From Cynocephalus volans (lineage: Eukaryota > Chordata > Mammalia > Dermoptera > Cynocephalidae), in contig NC_084463.1 of NCBI RefSeq assembly GCF_027409185.1, positions 160,681,869-160,745,868 of the forward strand: DNA of 64,000 bases, read 5' to 3'. This document shows positions 45,801 to 56,890 of this stretch, one piece after another. Position 1 is the first letter of the stretch, and each line of letters opens with the position of its first letter. The notes below the pieces were generated by a model that made no database searches, was not told the origin of the DNA, and was given only the letters and a program-made list of their open reading frames with translations. A program made the translations under genes and the position numbers.

Positions 45801-46257
45801 AATGAAATGATCCTAAGACAAAAGGAGTGTCTATTTCATAAGCTTGTAGATATACTTTACTAGAAAAGTGCTTAATTCTATGTTATACCCTCTTTTTACT
45901 ATTCACCTAGTAAAGTTTTTTGATTATATATCCAAACTGGATTACTTTAATTTTTTTTCAAGTCTTTTGTGTTGCATTTTCAAGGTACTTTTTATTTGTC
46001 CTGCTGATAAATGATAGAGTTGTTCATTTGTATCACACATGAACACCTTCCCAGTGTATTTTGTAGCAGGTGAGCAGTACCTCTGGTGGGTCCTACAACC
46101 CAGGTACACAAGGACTCTGCTCAGATATCCCCAAGGCCAAATGGCCACTTCTCTTCAGAGGCTTTGAAGTGATGAGTGACTGAAGTGGCAGTTATGCACA
46201 GAAACTTGAAAAGACAAAACAACTGTTTAAGAAAAACTTTTTTAAAAAAACTAAATG

Positions 46258-46830
46258 TCTTAGTCCATTTTCTGTTGCTTATAACAGAATACCTGAAACT
46301 GGGTAATTTATAAATAAATAAAATTTATTTCTTTTTTTTAACTTTTGTAAATTGACACATAATAATTATACAGATTTATGGTGTACTGTGTGATGTTTCA
46401 ATACATGTATATAATGTGTAATGATTAAATCAGGTTAATTAACATATCCATCACCTCTAACACTTATCATTTATTTTTCTTGGGAGAAATGAAATTTATT
46501 TCTTACAGTTCTGGAGTCTGGGAAGTCCAAAGTTGAGGGGCCTCATCTGGCGAGGGCTTTCTTGCTGGTGGGAACTCTCTGTGAGAGTCCTAAAGGGTTG
46601 AGCATGCTAATTCAGGTCTCTCTTTCTCTTCTTATGAAGCCACCAGTCTCACTCCTGTGATTACCCATTAATCCATTAACCCATTAATCCATGAATGGAT
46701 TAATTCATTCATGAGGGCAGAGCCCTCATAACACCATCACCTCTTAAAAGCTCCACCTCTGGATACTGCCACTTTGGGGATTAAGTTCAACATGAGTTTT
46801 GGAAGGTGAAAACATTCAAACCATAGCACT
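46258..46830 (-). mobile_element. MaLR-type LTR split by an L1 insertion
   Basis: 'cttagtccattttctgttgc', 'gaaactgggtaatttata', 'acagttctggagtctgggaag', 'cattcatgagggcagagccctcat' and 'caaccatagca'-type end follow an antisense MaLR LTR. A 158-bp insert at 46334-46491 interrupts it. Confidence 0.7.
46334..46491 (-). mobile_element. 5'-truncated L1 3' end (antisense) in the MaLR LTR
   Basis: T-tract then 'aattgacacataataattata' and 'atacatgtatataatgtgtaatg', the reverse complement of an L1 3' UTR. Target duplication AAATTTATTTCTT (46321-46333 and 46492-46504). Confidence 0.85.
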
Positions 46831-46868
46831 AAAAAAAGAGTAATGAGGAATAAATGCTAACCTCATTA

Positions 46869-47103
46869 CAGGTTGAGTATCTCTTATCCAAAATGCTTGG
46901 GAACAGAAGTGTTCCAAATTTCAGATATTTTAGGATTTGGGGATATTTGTAGACTACATACCAGTTTAGCATCCCTAATCCAAAATCCTGAAATCCAAAA
47001 TGCTCCAGTGTCATTTCCTTTGAGCATCATGTCAGCACTCAGAAAGTGTTAGATTATGGAGCACTCTGGATTTGGGATTTTTGGGTGAGGGATGCTTAAC
47101 CTG
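46869..47103. mobile_element. MER2/Tigger-like nonautonomous DNA transposon
   Basis: 235 bp with terminal inverted repeats CAGGTTGAGTATCTC and (reverse of right end) CAGGTTAAGCATCCC, bounded by TA on both sides, as for pogo/mariner elements. An internal inverted 'aatccaaaatcc / ggatttgggatt' text fits the family. Confidence 0.75.
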
Positions 47104-47151
47104 TACTTCACCTTGAAACCACTTTAACAAACTTAAAAAAAATAAAAGTGA

Positions 47152-47260
47152 GGGCCGGTTGGCTCACTTGGGAGAGCGTGGTGCTGACAACACCAAGTCA
47201 AGGGTTAAGATCCTCTTACCGGTCATCTTTTGAATTAATTAATTAATTAATTAATTAATT
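47152..47260 (+). mobile_element. Short t-SINE with (AATT)n tail
   Basis: AGGGCCGGTTGGCTCACTTG through TTACCGGTCATC, one unit of the dimer, followed by an ATTA repeat. Confidence 0.8.
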
Positions 47261-47327
47261 TTTAAAAAGCTTCTCGAACTAAGTTTAGCAGTGTTGCAGG
47301 ATATAAGATCAATACAAAAATCAAATA

Positions 47328-48598
47328 CAGTAGCCCTCCCCCCCTCCATGGTTTTACTTTCCATGGTTTCATTTACCCGTGGTCAACCATGTTCCAAAAA
47401 TATTAAATGGAAAATTACAGAAATAAACATTTCATAAGTTTTAAATTGAGCACTATTCTGAGTAGCATGATGAAATCTCACACCATCCTGCTTCACCCTG
47501 CCTGGGATATGAATCATCACTTTGTCCAGTGTATACACATTGTATATGCTGTCTGCCTGTTAGTCACTTAGTAGCCATCTAAGTGATCAGATCAACTGTC
47601 ACCGGATCTGTTGCTTTGTGTTCTTTGCCCCCCACGGATTTGTCACCCCACTTCCCCTGGGTGACGGAGATGCAAAGGATTACTCAAAGCCCATCTCTTC
47701 TGAGCAGTGAGAAGCCCTGAAGTGGTTAATCTCCCACAGGAACACTCAAGCAAGAGGCATCCCTTCCTTGGGAAAGTAACGCCAAATTGGGGTTCTCTTC
47801 CTGCATTTATTTTCCAGACCAAGAAGTTACAGGAAGAGACATAGGTGGGGTTATAGTTTAACAGTATAGGCTGGTAACTTTCAGTGAAACAAGCCAGATG
47901 ACATTCTAGTAGACAATTAAGTGGTCTTATCAACAGAAGCTTGATCTTAGCAAACGTTCCTGCTTATAGCAATTTCTTAGTATCTTTACATAACAATCAG
48001 TAAGTAGTCTGTCTTTGAGCCAGCAACCTGCTGTGCCACAAATCTTTATCTCAAACCAGAGACTTATAGCCTGAGGAAAATTCCCAGTCCTCTGCAAGGT
48101 CAATATTTGAAACTGCAAGGCTTTGGAAAACCAGGCCCTGTGAAGTACATATGCTTTTCAGTATATTCCACACAGATCTTAGTGCTTGTGTTCAAGTAAC
48201 CCTTTTTTACTTAATAATGACTCCAAAGTGAAAGAGTTATGATGCTGGCAATTTGAATATGCCAAAGAGAAGTGATAAAATGCTTCCTGTAGATGAAAAG
48301 GTGAAAGTTCTCAAGAGAAAACAAATCGTATGCAGAGGTTGCTAAGCCCTATGGTAAAAACAAATCTTCTATCTGTGAAATTATGAATAGCATATTGTTA
48401 TAATTGTTCTTTTTTATTTTTAGTTATTGTTGTTAATCTCTTACTGTGCCTAGTTTATAAATTAAACTTTATCATAGGTATATGTGTAAGAAAAAACATA
48501 GTATATCATAGTATATCTAGTGTTTAATACTATCTGCAGTTTTAGGCATCCACTGGGGGTCTTGGAACGCATCCTCCACAGATAAGAGAAGACTTTTG
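47328..48598 (+). mobile_element. Tigger (pogo-type) DNA transposon remnant
   Basis: Starts CAGTAGCCCTCC after TA. Contains the 'ccatggtttcatttacccgtggtcaacc' left region, a broken transposase start at 48217 (MTPK then a stop, followed by SYDAGNLNMPKRSDKMLP), and the 'ccactgggggtcttggaacgcatcc' right end. The N-terminus corresponds to the CENP-B-like DNA-binding domain. Split by an ERV LTR at 47626-48174. Internally deleted: no catalytic DDE region was seen. Confidence 0.8.
47626..48174 (-). mobile_element. Solo LTR-like element nested in the Tigger copy
   Basis: 549 bp with TG..CA ends (TGCCCCCCACGG and TATTCCACACA) and flanking hexamers GTTCTT (47620-47625) and GATCTT (48175-48180), five of six identical. 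On the reverse strand a CTATAAGTC and an AATAAATG occur in LTR-like order. A 6-bp duplication would suit class II (ERVK-like) integration; class is tentative. No coding region adjoins it. Confidence 0.6.
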
Positions 48599-48934
48599 CA
48601 TTATTTCTATATACTGGCAATGAGCCATTGGAAACTGAAATTTTAAAAAGACAATAACATTTCTAATAGCATTTTAAAAGTGAAATACTTAGGGATGAAT
48701 TGGAAAAACGACTGGCAAGATCTGTCCTCTGAAAATTACAAAATATAACTGAGAGATATTGAAGGAGACCAAGTAGATGGAGATATACCATCTAAGTACT
48801 GAGATAAGAATATACCAAGCCCAATTTTGTTAAGATGTTGATTCTTCCCAAATAGACTCTTCTATGCAATACCAGTCAAACTCCAAGTAGGCTTTTTAAT
48901 AAAAACTGGCAACCTATCTCAGAAATTCATGTGA

Positions 48935-49040
48935 GGGGCTGGCTGATTAGCTCAGTTGGTTAGAGCATGGTGATGATAATAACAAGGTCCAGGGTTTGAT
49001 CCCTGTACGAGCCAGTCTCCCAATTAAAAAGGGGGGGGGG
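48935..49040 (+). mobile_element. t-SINE monomer
   Basis: GGGGCTGGCTGATTAGCTCA ... GATCCCTGTACGAGCCAG, ending in an A- then G-run. Confidence 0.8.
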
Positions 49041-49164
49041 GCATGTGAAAATGCAAAAGATCCATATGAAATAAGTTTTCCAGTGTTATTTGTTTTCAGT
49101 TATTCTGACTATTCTAGGACTTGGGAGAGCAAAAAATAGATAAATAAATAAATAAATATAAATA

Positions 49165-49304
49165 AAAGATGACCAGTAAGGGGACTTGGTGTTGTCAGCA
49201 CCATGCTCTCCAAGTGAGCAACCAGCCATCCCTATATAGGGATCTGAACCCATGCCTTGGTGTCATCAGCACCATACTCTCCCAAGTGAGCCACAGGCTG
49301 GCCC
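49165..49304 (-). mobile_element. t-SINE dimer (antisense), deleted
   Basis: AAGATGACCAGTAAGGGGAC ... GTGAGCCACAGGCTGGCCC with a shortened first unit. Confidence 0.82.
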
Positions 49305-49426
49305 TATGTGTTATAATTTTCATATCCACACCAGAGACTTTTTAGTCCTGTGAAAGTTTTCTGTTTTCTTCCAAGCTTAGCATTTCTATGTGCAATACTA
49401 AAAGGTTAGGTTCTTCCTCAAACTAC

Positions 49427-49583
49427 AAGGCTTTGGCCTTGCTAAAACTAAGGACGGTGGTCCTACTATGCTACAGCCTAAACTAAAGGGCTTTGGCCCT
49501 TCTAACAGCTAAGGACTATTGTCCTACTAAGATACAGCCTGATCTAAGGGCTGTGGTCCTTCTAAACTAAGGGCTATGGCCCT
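49427..49583. repeat. Array of six short hairpins, about 60-bp tandem unit
   Basis: Perfect or near-perfect stem-loops with four-base loops at 49427 (AAGGC-TTTG-GCCTT), 49451 (AGGAC-GGTG-GTCCT), 49486 (AAGGGC-TTTG-GCCCTT), 49512 (AGGAC-TATT-GTCCT), 49546 (AAGGGC-TGTG-GTCCTT, one G-U) and 49570 (AGGGC-TATG-GCCCT). Start spacing alternates about 24-26 and 34-35 bp, so the unit is about 60 bp with two hairpins. Flanking text (GGTCCTGTGAAATACAT .. CTCCACA, to 49646) resembles the right end of the LTR at 47626-48174, so the array may belong to a related LTR. Confidence 0.75.
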
Positions 49584-49649
49584 ACTAGGCTAAAGGTTAA
49601 GGTCCTGTGAAATACATGCACTTTATTAATGTTAGTACCCTCCACATAT

Positions 49650-51440
49650 ATCAGTACCTTGACTCTAGCCAGAGCCTGAGTCTAGGAAGGAGATCTGAAA
49701 AAAAGAACAGCTTCCCACACAGGTGGACTGGGCTCTGTGAAATGACCTTGCCTATCTCTCATAGATACTGCCTCTCACTGCAAGTTAACCCTGTACAACC
49801 AGCCAGACATCTGTGGACAACACTTCACAGCTCAATACAAGGTGAACCTAACTCCTCTGCAAACCACAGATGCCCACGAAAATCCCCAAAGCCAGAAGAG
49901 ACCCACAGGAGGCCATGAAATATGTAGAGTCCCTCTGATTGAAAATGCCCCACTCTGGCCACTCCTGCCCAAATGTGACTCTCTGTCTGCCAATAACGTA
50001 AGGGAGAACAGGAGGATCTGGAAACACAGGAAGAGCTCGCAGGGCTCAGCAGGAAAATGGAAAAGAGCTAGAAGCAGAGACACCATGCAAACATGAGGCA
50101 CACAAGACAGCACAAGCTACAGAAAGGAAGGAGCAGCTTGAAAGCCCTCCAGTTACAGAGCATGGGAAATGAGTCAAGGTCATGCCTGTCCTCACCTGTG
50201 AGTTAGGACTGAGCTGGGCAGAGAACCTACTGGCCCTTCCCTTCCTATTCAGCACCCGCAGATCACCTGTTTCCTGAACCCATGATGAACTTGAACACCT
50301 GGCCTCTGATCCCTTGAATGTCACATGTCACATCCCCCTTTATATTTCTTCTGGCCTGGTCTGACTGTTTTGCTTTGGCTTTGACACCAGCTTTTTGCTT
50401 CCAGTTTAGTGGCGGTTGTCAGATGAATCTGGTATTTGGATAACTTTGAAATACCTCCAAGGAATTTCTGAGCAAGCATCTCTTGTTTATTTTTTACGAA
50501 AAAAAAAAAAAACACTTTATCCAAGAGATGAGAGAAGGCCTGTCTGAGAAAGAGGCCAAGCCAGAGGGCAGCAGAACCTCAAGATGGAGAGCGTGGTAGA
50601 CTACCTGGACCCAACTGTGCCTGCGGGCAGAGACCACTCCTGGGTTTTTTAGTTACATGATACCATAAATACCCCTTTTTGCTTAGGCCCTTTTGGGGTA
50701 TAGTGGGGGCTTCACGTGAAACCAAAGGAGGTCTGGCGACCCAGACTAGCCCTACTTCGTTAATGCTGACATTTCTTAGTGTGTGACTTTGAGCAAGATA
50801 ATGAAGGACTTTGGGCATGTCTCTTTTAAGGGGAAAAGAAAACCCACACCGCCCAACTGCACCACACACACCAGTTCCCTAGGGGGCAGTGTGCACTCCC
50901 TGAAGGGACTCCCAGGGCCAGAACTGGGACTTGGGACTCAGGACAATCATTCCCCGCTTCTGGATATCCGTTTGCCAGTTTATGAGATGGCAGAGAGAGG
51001 AGGCTGATCCACTTCCCCCGCCAGCTCCCACTGACTGCTGGTGGCTGCCTGCAGAGTTCTGGGACTCCCTCGCAGGGCAGAGGAGTGCAGGCGTGGAGCA
51101 GGGGTTGCAGCACGGGTATTTGCCATTCCTGCAAGCATGCTTCCAGGTCCAGCATTCTGGGAAGACCTTTTTCAGGTACAGACTTCCTGTCTGTGCAGCA
51201 AAGAGGAGCTCTTCTATGGTCCCCACCCTGAGGGTGCACCCGCTGCCTGGACCCTTGCTGTTTCCTGGAGCTGGAACTCTATGGCTGGTCTGGCTGTGGC
51301 CACTGGCTTCTAGCCAGGCTCTCCTTAAGGCCGGGGCCAGGACACAGGCTCTGGGGGCCTCTTGGCTCAGCCCCAAACTCCTCTCTGTGGACCCTCAGTA
51401 TCACCCTTGTCTGGGTTTTGTTGCTTAGAAATGATTATCA
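49650..51440. other. Intergenic, no gene recognised
   Basis: Moderate GC. Overlapping frames of 137-165 codons on both strands at 50.8-51.4 kb show no domain. A 14-base A-run at 50501-50514 might mark an old retroposed tail, but no parent was recognised. Confidence 0.4.
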
Positions 51441-51451
51441 TGATTATCCCC

Positions 51452-51580
51452 AGGGCTGGCCTGTGGCTCACTCAGGAGAGTGCGGTGCTGACAACACCAA
51501 GCCAAGGGTTGAAATCCCCTTACCGGTCAAAAAAAAAAAATGCCCTTACTCATCATCTTTAAAAAAAAAAAAGAAAGAAA
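51452..51580 (+). mobile_element. Rearranged t-SINE
   Basis: Head unit from the first monomer fused to the second unit, with two successive A-tails (51528-51540 and 51561-51572), each preceded by 3'-tip sequence. Confidence 0.8.
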
Positions 51581-52498
51581 GAAATAATTATGCCACCTCC
51601 AGACCAAGTCCCCTGCCTGGAATGTCCTGTCCAACTTATCCACCAACTCATTCTTCCGGGCCTAATTAAAGTCCCACGCCCTCTCAGAAGCCACCCCATG
51701 CTCGTGACTGTCTCCTTGACGTGGGTTCCCAATGCGCTGGGTGCCTCAGCTACAGCATTTTTCACGCCCATGATGCATCACAGCTATTTATAGATGTGCT
51801 TAACCCCCTGTAAGGAAGTGATTTAACTCAATCCTCCAAAGCAAGTTCCAGAAATATGCTTATAAAGGTAGGCAAAAGGCCTGGAAAAACACAGTGCTGT
51901 GGCTTTGGGCTGTGTGTGTATGGACTTTCACTTTTTACTTCATACATTTCATTGTTCATAAAATTTATCAATATTACAAGGCTGTAAATACAATGTTATT
52001 TTAAAATAACAAATTCTTTAACAACTTTCTACATAAAGTCTCCCACATTTAAAAAATTTATTCTTAGTTATTTTATAGTTTATGTTGCAATGTTGGTAGT
52101 TAAAAAGAGTAATGTAGGTCTCATGTACCAAAATAGATGGTATTTTTGAATAAAAAACAGCAAGTTGCAAAATAATTATCTCCAGTGTAATAACCTTTTA
52201 TAAAGGAAAAATCCCCCAACCACTAAAATGATAATGTATTTATATTGGGTATATACTATACATACACATATTAGAGTATGTATGTATACATATATGTGTG
52301 TATATATGCACACATAATACACAAGCACATTATTTAATATATGCATTTATGCATATATACATATTTGTCATTCTGCAGTATATATGTATATGTGTGTGTA
52401 TGCGTGAGGATAATAACAGTAATCAACTTTAGGAGAGGCCTAGGATGGGAGGTGATAGTTCAAGGGACTTTAACTTTATTGTTTGAATTTTACAACAA
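51581..52498. other. Intergenic; old L2-like text and AT microsatellite
   Basis: L2-like 'gcctggaatgtcctgtccaac' near 51615-51635. AT-rich from 51.95 kb. A TA/TG/CA-rich microsatellite occupies about 52235-52405. Confidence 0.5.
52235..52405. repeat. Alternating purine-pyrimidine (TA/TG) microsatellite
   Basis: Degenerate runs of TATATG, TACATA and TGTGTGTATA with interspersed CA units. Confidence 0.8.
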
Positions 52499-52597
52499 GG
52501 GGCTGGCCAGTTAGCTCAGTTGGTTAGAATGTGGTGCTGATAAAACCAAAGTCCAGGGGTCCATCCCAGTACTGGCCAGCTGCCAAAAAAAAAAAAA
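52499..52597 (+). mobile_element. t-SINE monomer
   Basis: GGGGCTGGCCAGTTAGCTCA ... CAGTACTGGCCAGCTGCC and A-tail. Confidence 0.85.
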
Positions 52598-52938
52598 TTT
52601 TTTTTTTATTAGAAGGAAGTATCCATTTACTAGGGTATTTCTAAATAAATAAGATAATAATACTAAGTCACAGGATGAAGCCCGGAAGTCTGAGGCTGGC
52701 GAGTCAGTGTTTTAGGTGAGCCCATGAGGTTTGTGTTTCCTACAACAAAGTTTAAATTGGCTCTGGCAGCTGAGTCCGATTGGACATCTTGGTGAGACAG
52801 TGTCCAGATGTGTCACACGATATAATTTTCAAAGCTAAAAATAAGACTGTCTTTAGTAAAGAGTATGTGTCAAAGATTACTTAACACATTAAGGAGGGTA
52901 CCATCATGGTGGAAAAGCTAGTTCAAAAAGAACTGGAG

Positions 52939-53067
52939 TGGGCCGAGCCCGTGGCGCACTTGGTAGAGTGCGGCGCTGGGAGCGCAGCGACGCTCCCGCC
53001 GCGGGTTCGGATCCTATATAGAACTGGCCGGTGCACTCACTGGCTGAGTGCCGGTCATGAAAAGGAC

Positions 53068-53087
<20 letters not shown>
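52939..53087 (+). mobile_element. t-SINE, GC-rich subfamily
   Basis: GGCCGAGCCCGTGGCGCAC ... GAGTGCCGGTCATGAAAAGG plus long A-tail. Duplication AAAAAGAACTGGAG (52925-52938 and 53088-53101). Confidence 0.92.
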
Positions 53088-53098
<11 letters not shown>

Positions 53099-53179
53099 GA
53101 GAGACAGAAGTATTCAGCGACACTGGGAAAAAAATGTGCTGGAATGACTGCTGAGTTACAGACAAAAGTAACTAATGTC

Positions 53180-53279
53180 TAGAGCTGGCTGGTTGGCTCA
53201 GTTGGTTAGAGCACAGTGTTATAACACCTAGGTCAGGGTTTCGGATCCCTGGCAGGCCAGCTGCAAAAAAAGCAAAGAA
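53180..53279 (+). mobile_element. t-SINE monomer
   Basis: AGAGCTGGCTGGTTGGCTCA ... GGCAGGCCAGCTGC and A-rich tail. Duplication AAAAGTAACTAATGTC / AAAAGTAACTAAGGTC. Confidence 0.88.
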
Positions 53280-53492
53280 AAAAGTAACTAAGGTCCTACA
53301 GAGTAATAAACCCATTACCCTGGGTCATCTTGTTGACCTGACTGAATCTATTTACATCTTATCAATCTGCTTATCACAGAGCCTGGCCCTAGTCAATGGT
53401 GAATAAGTCCAAACTTAGGTGCCTTCTCTAGAGAATCTGTTGGGACTAGCAGTCATCCTTTTGCCTTATTTTCATCTATTTTTTGCTGGCCT

Positions 53493-53611
53493 GTACATTC
53501 ATTCATTCATTCATTCATTCATTTATGGCAGCTGGTTGGTACAGGGATCCAAACCCTTGAGCTTGGCTTTATGAGGCTGCACTTTAATCAACTAAGCCAA
53601 CCCGTCAGCCT
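53493..53611 (-). mobile_element. t-SINE monomer (antisense) with (ATTC)n tail
   Basis: ATTCATTC repeat then GGCAGCTGGTTGGTACAGGG ... ACTAAGCCAACCCGTCAGCC. Confidence 0.82.
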
Positions 53612-53660
53612 CTTCTGCCTTATTTTCAAATTTTAGATTTTTCTCTTTATTAATAGAGGT

Positions 53661-53836
53661 TTTTTTTTTGTTTTTTTTTTAAAGATGACTGGTAAGGGGA
53701 TCTTAACCCTTGACTTGGTGTTGTCAGCACCACACTCACCCAGTGAGCTAACCGGCCATCCCTATATAGGAATCTGAACCTGTGGCCTTGGTGTTATCAG
53801 CACCACACTCTCCCTAGTGAGCCACAGGCCTGCCTG
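53661..53836 (-). mobile_element. t-SINE dimer (antisense)
   Basis: T-tract, AAAGATGACTGGTAAGGGGA ... GTGAGCCACAGGCCTGCC. Confidence 0.88.
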
Positions 53837-54299
53837 AGGAGTATTAATTAACCCCTTCTCAGAAGCTTTTCTGCCATTCCCAATGATTCTCAGCAAACCT
53901 AAGTTTTCCTAGAGTTACTGGTCAGAGCTGGCCAACAGCGGACTGACCACACTTGGTGGTGGCATTCTGAGCTCTGAGGAGACACTCTGGGCCTGGCACA
54001 TATTAGTGCCCTTAGCTGGGCCCCAGAGAGCACGAACAAATCAGTTCTCTCCCTAAGTCAGCAGTGGGACTCACACCCAGGTTTTCAAGACCACTGGGCT
54101 GAGCACACATCTTAAGGACAAACTGGAGTTCACCCGGATTGGGGGTGACGGTGTCCTCGGGTGAGAGGTGGCACCAGGAAAAGCTGGAGCAGAGAGGGGC
54201 AGCCAAGTCCTGAAGGGCCTGATGTAACCCAAGAAAAGCCTGGGTTTATTCAGCAAGGCCATGGATGGGATAGGACCAAAGTCTGGCTTATCAAAAGTT

Positions 54300-56430
54300 T
54301 CCCAAAAGCAGACAATGTGGGGGCTCAGGGGAGGCGGGAGCGGGTACAGAGGAGAGAGAATTCGGAGAGGCCCAGGCCTGGGGAGGCGGCCGCGGTGGGT
54401 GCAGGAAGGGAGAAGTGAAGGGGGCAGAGTGGGCAGGCGCTGAGGGGATCAAGGGGGCCCTGCCTCGCCCCTTCCTTCCACGGTCGTCCCGGCCACAGGG
54501 CTTCCCCCGACCCTCCCGGCCCCGCGCCCCCGCGCGCCCACCCAGACCCTCTTTCCCCGCCTTTGGAAGCGAGACCACGACACCCGCCCGGAGCTATTAA
54601 AGGACAAAACTAGGCCGAGTGGGCAGGAAAGCGGTTCCCTCCACCCCCGCCGGGGCTCCAGCCCCCAGGAGTGCGGCCTCTTTCGCGGCCGTCTGAGACC
54701 CCCGCCCTGGCCGCGGGACACGGGGACACTGGCGGGGTGAGAGGACCTGGTGGAGGCGACGGCCAGCCCACCCAGCGCGGGGGGAGGGAGGCAGCGCGCT
54801 CTCCCGAGGCGCGGGGACGCCCAGAAGCCCCTGGGGCGACAGTCACCTGAGGCGCCACGCGGCTGAGTCACCCCCGAAGGCTCTGGCGCGGCGCCGGCCG
54901 GGCCAATCTGCGGGACTGTGTCGAGGTCCAGCGGCCTCCACGCGGGTTGGCTGAGAGGCGCCCGCGCCCCTTCTCCCTCCGCTTCTGCCTCTGTCCCGGC
55001 CTCACAGATCGGGGAATCCCAGGGGTTCCAGGCCGGAGAGCGGCGTCTACGGGGCGGAAAGGGGTCGAGAACGAGCAACCCTGGGCTCAGCACACAAAAT
55101 GGGAGCCCAGAGAAGGCACGTGGCTGGAGTTCAGGACGGATGGGGAGGGGTCGCGCAGACTTGGGGGTGCGCTGAGGGGAGGAGCTTGGCGAGGCCCAGG
55201 ATCAGGCACCCCAGGGGGGAGAAGCGGGAATGTGGGGCGCCTGGGAAGGTCGGCCGTGCTCTGCGCACGCGCGCGCACTCCCGAGCAGCTCTCCGGCCCG
55301 TGCGCGCCTCGGCTGGGCTGCATCCCAGGGGCCAGCGCCTCAGGCTCCTGCCTCCCCCTTGGTCCCGCGCCACCAGCCCCTTCTTATAGACACTAGACCA
55401 GCAGCCGTCCGTGGCACCCCACTTCGTCCACCCCGCCAAGCCCTCCCGGGCCCTGCCTTCCCTGCTCCCCTCCGCGCACGTTCCCTGCCTGCTCGGACGG
55501 GGCCTCCCTGTTCCCTCCACCGGGACCGCCCTGTCCTCCCTGGAGAACTGGGCCTCCGTCCCCAGCTCGGAGCAGTCCTTTCGGGAATGCCTTCTCTGGG
55601 AGCCCCTACCAGCTCCCCACTCGGCCCCACTTCCTTTCCGGCCTCCGCAAGCCCAGGAACCACTGTGTTTTGTGACCCTCCGTGGCACTTCGGTTTAAGG
55701 GCTTGGAGGCTGGGGGGACAGCACGGGGCTGGGAGCTGCGCCTCTTTGGGCAGGTCACTTGGCCTCTGTGAGAATCGGGTGTCAAGGCACTGCTGAGAGG
55801 ACGACCGTCCTAGAGGGAGAGGAGGTCGGAGGGAAGGAGGGGTGGGGTCCTCAGCTGCGCTCGTGGCAGGCGCCCGGGCCCCTTCCTCCCCGCGTCCTCC
55901 CCAACCCCAGGGGCGCGGGCGACGGTGACGCGAGAGCTCCAGCTGCGGGAGCCCCAGCCTGCGAGCGAGCGCGCCCTGTCGACTCGGCCGCCCGCCCGGC
56001 GCCGGTCTTCTCCAGCCTGGGCTGTGCGACGAGGAGGCGCCGGGGCCAGGGCTTCTCAGGCATGGGGGCCGGGGGTTGGGGGGCTCCTGAGCACGTGCGG
56101 ACCCTCTGGTGGGTGAGCGCGTGGAGAAGGCCGGCGGCTGCGGGGCGCAGGGGGGTCTGGGATTCAAAGTTCAGCAGACAGGCCAGCGAATGTGGATGGC
56201 TTCGTTTGGACCTGCTTGTTGGGAAAATAGAATAACTTGCTCAGGCTCCCCTCGCCTCAGGTCCGGTTGGGGGTGGTTCAGTGAACAAGTGGTGTGTGGG
56301 TGGGTGGAGTTAGTGCGTCTGCGCAGTGCCGCCGCCTGGGCTGGAGTTGACTGCCTTCGGTGGCCGCGGCGCTTGGGGACGTGTTTTCCAACCTACGGCT
56401 TCCAGGGATGTTTGCTGGTTACCCAGCTCA
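54300..56430. promoter_or_regulatory. Large orphan CpG island
   Basis: About 2 kb of very high G+C with frequent CpG (e.g. GCGCACGCGCGCGCACTC near 55262), free of SINEs. A TATTAAAGG motif lies at 54595. Open frames up to 275 codons on both strands are proline/arginine/glycine-rich and carry no known domain, so are treated as chance. The position, 29 kb past the NEAT1 end and before where MALAT1 is expected, suggests a promoter for an unrecognised noncoding transcript or a regulatory hub; that is inference. Confidence 0.6.
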
Positions 56431-56769
56431 TTGACCTGCCCGTGAGGGGTCTGGGGGCCTAGCCTGGCATGTGAAGGGTTTGTGACCCAGTCTGTGAACG
56501 GGCTTGAGGGGTCTGTGAGCTGGAGACCCAGCCCTAGCTCCACAACTGGCGTGGTTGAGTAGCCAAACACTGCTCCCCCACTCCAGGTTATTCTGGGTTA
56601 CCCTCACAGCACCCTGTGATGGAAGGGATTTAGGCTCTCCTTAGTAATCCATTGCCCCTCCCCAAGATGGGAATCCAGACAAGGGGCCATCCAGCAGCTC
56701 CTTGGTTCCTCTGACTAATAAGAAACTCACTACCTATTAATACTGAGAAAGTTCTTAAGCTAACACCCC

Positions 56770-56890
56770 CTTATGCCTGGCCTATTCATTCATTCAACCA
56801 GTGTTTACAGAGCACCTACTGTGTGTGAAAGACTGGGCACTGGTTTACATAATGAGGATTTAGCCATGACAAAACCAAGTTGATGTTTCA
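56770..56890 (+). mobile_element. L2-like 3' end
   Basis: 'ttcattcattcaaccagtgtttac' and 'gagcacctactgtgtgtgaaag'. Confidence 0.75.

Larger units (their letters stand above)
47265..48935 (+). mobile_element. L1 ORF2-region fragment, split by Tigger and ERV LTR
   Basis: Left piece ends 'gttgcaggatataagatcaat'; right piece resumes 'tttctatatactggcaatgag' at about 48601 and runs through 'gatgttgattcttcccaaat' near 48835. Removing 47328-48598 restores a continuous L1 ORF2 text. Confidence 0.8.

Noticed and set aside
50321..50524. 67-codon reverse frame with KNKQEMLAQKFLGG-like text as a processed pseudogene
   Set aside because: It looked protein-like next to an A/T-run, but I could not match it to a parent gene.
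54449..56167. Several 150-275-codon open frames on both strands
   Set aside because: Frames overlap on both strands in GC-rich sequence with no recognisable domain or splice evidence; typical of chance.
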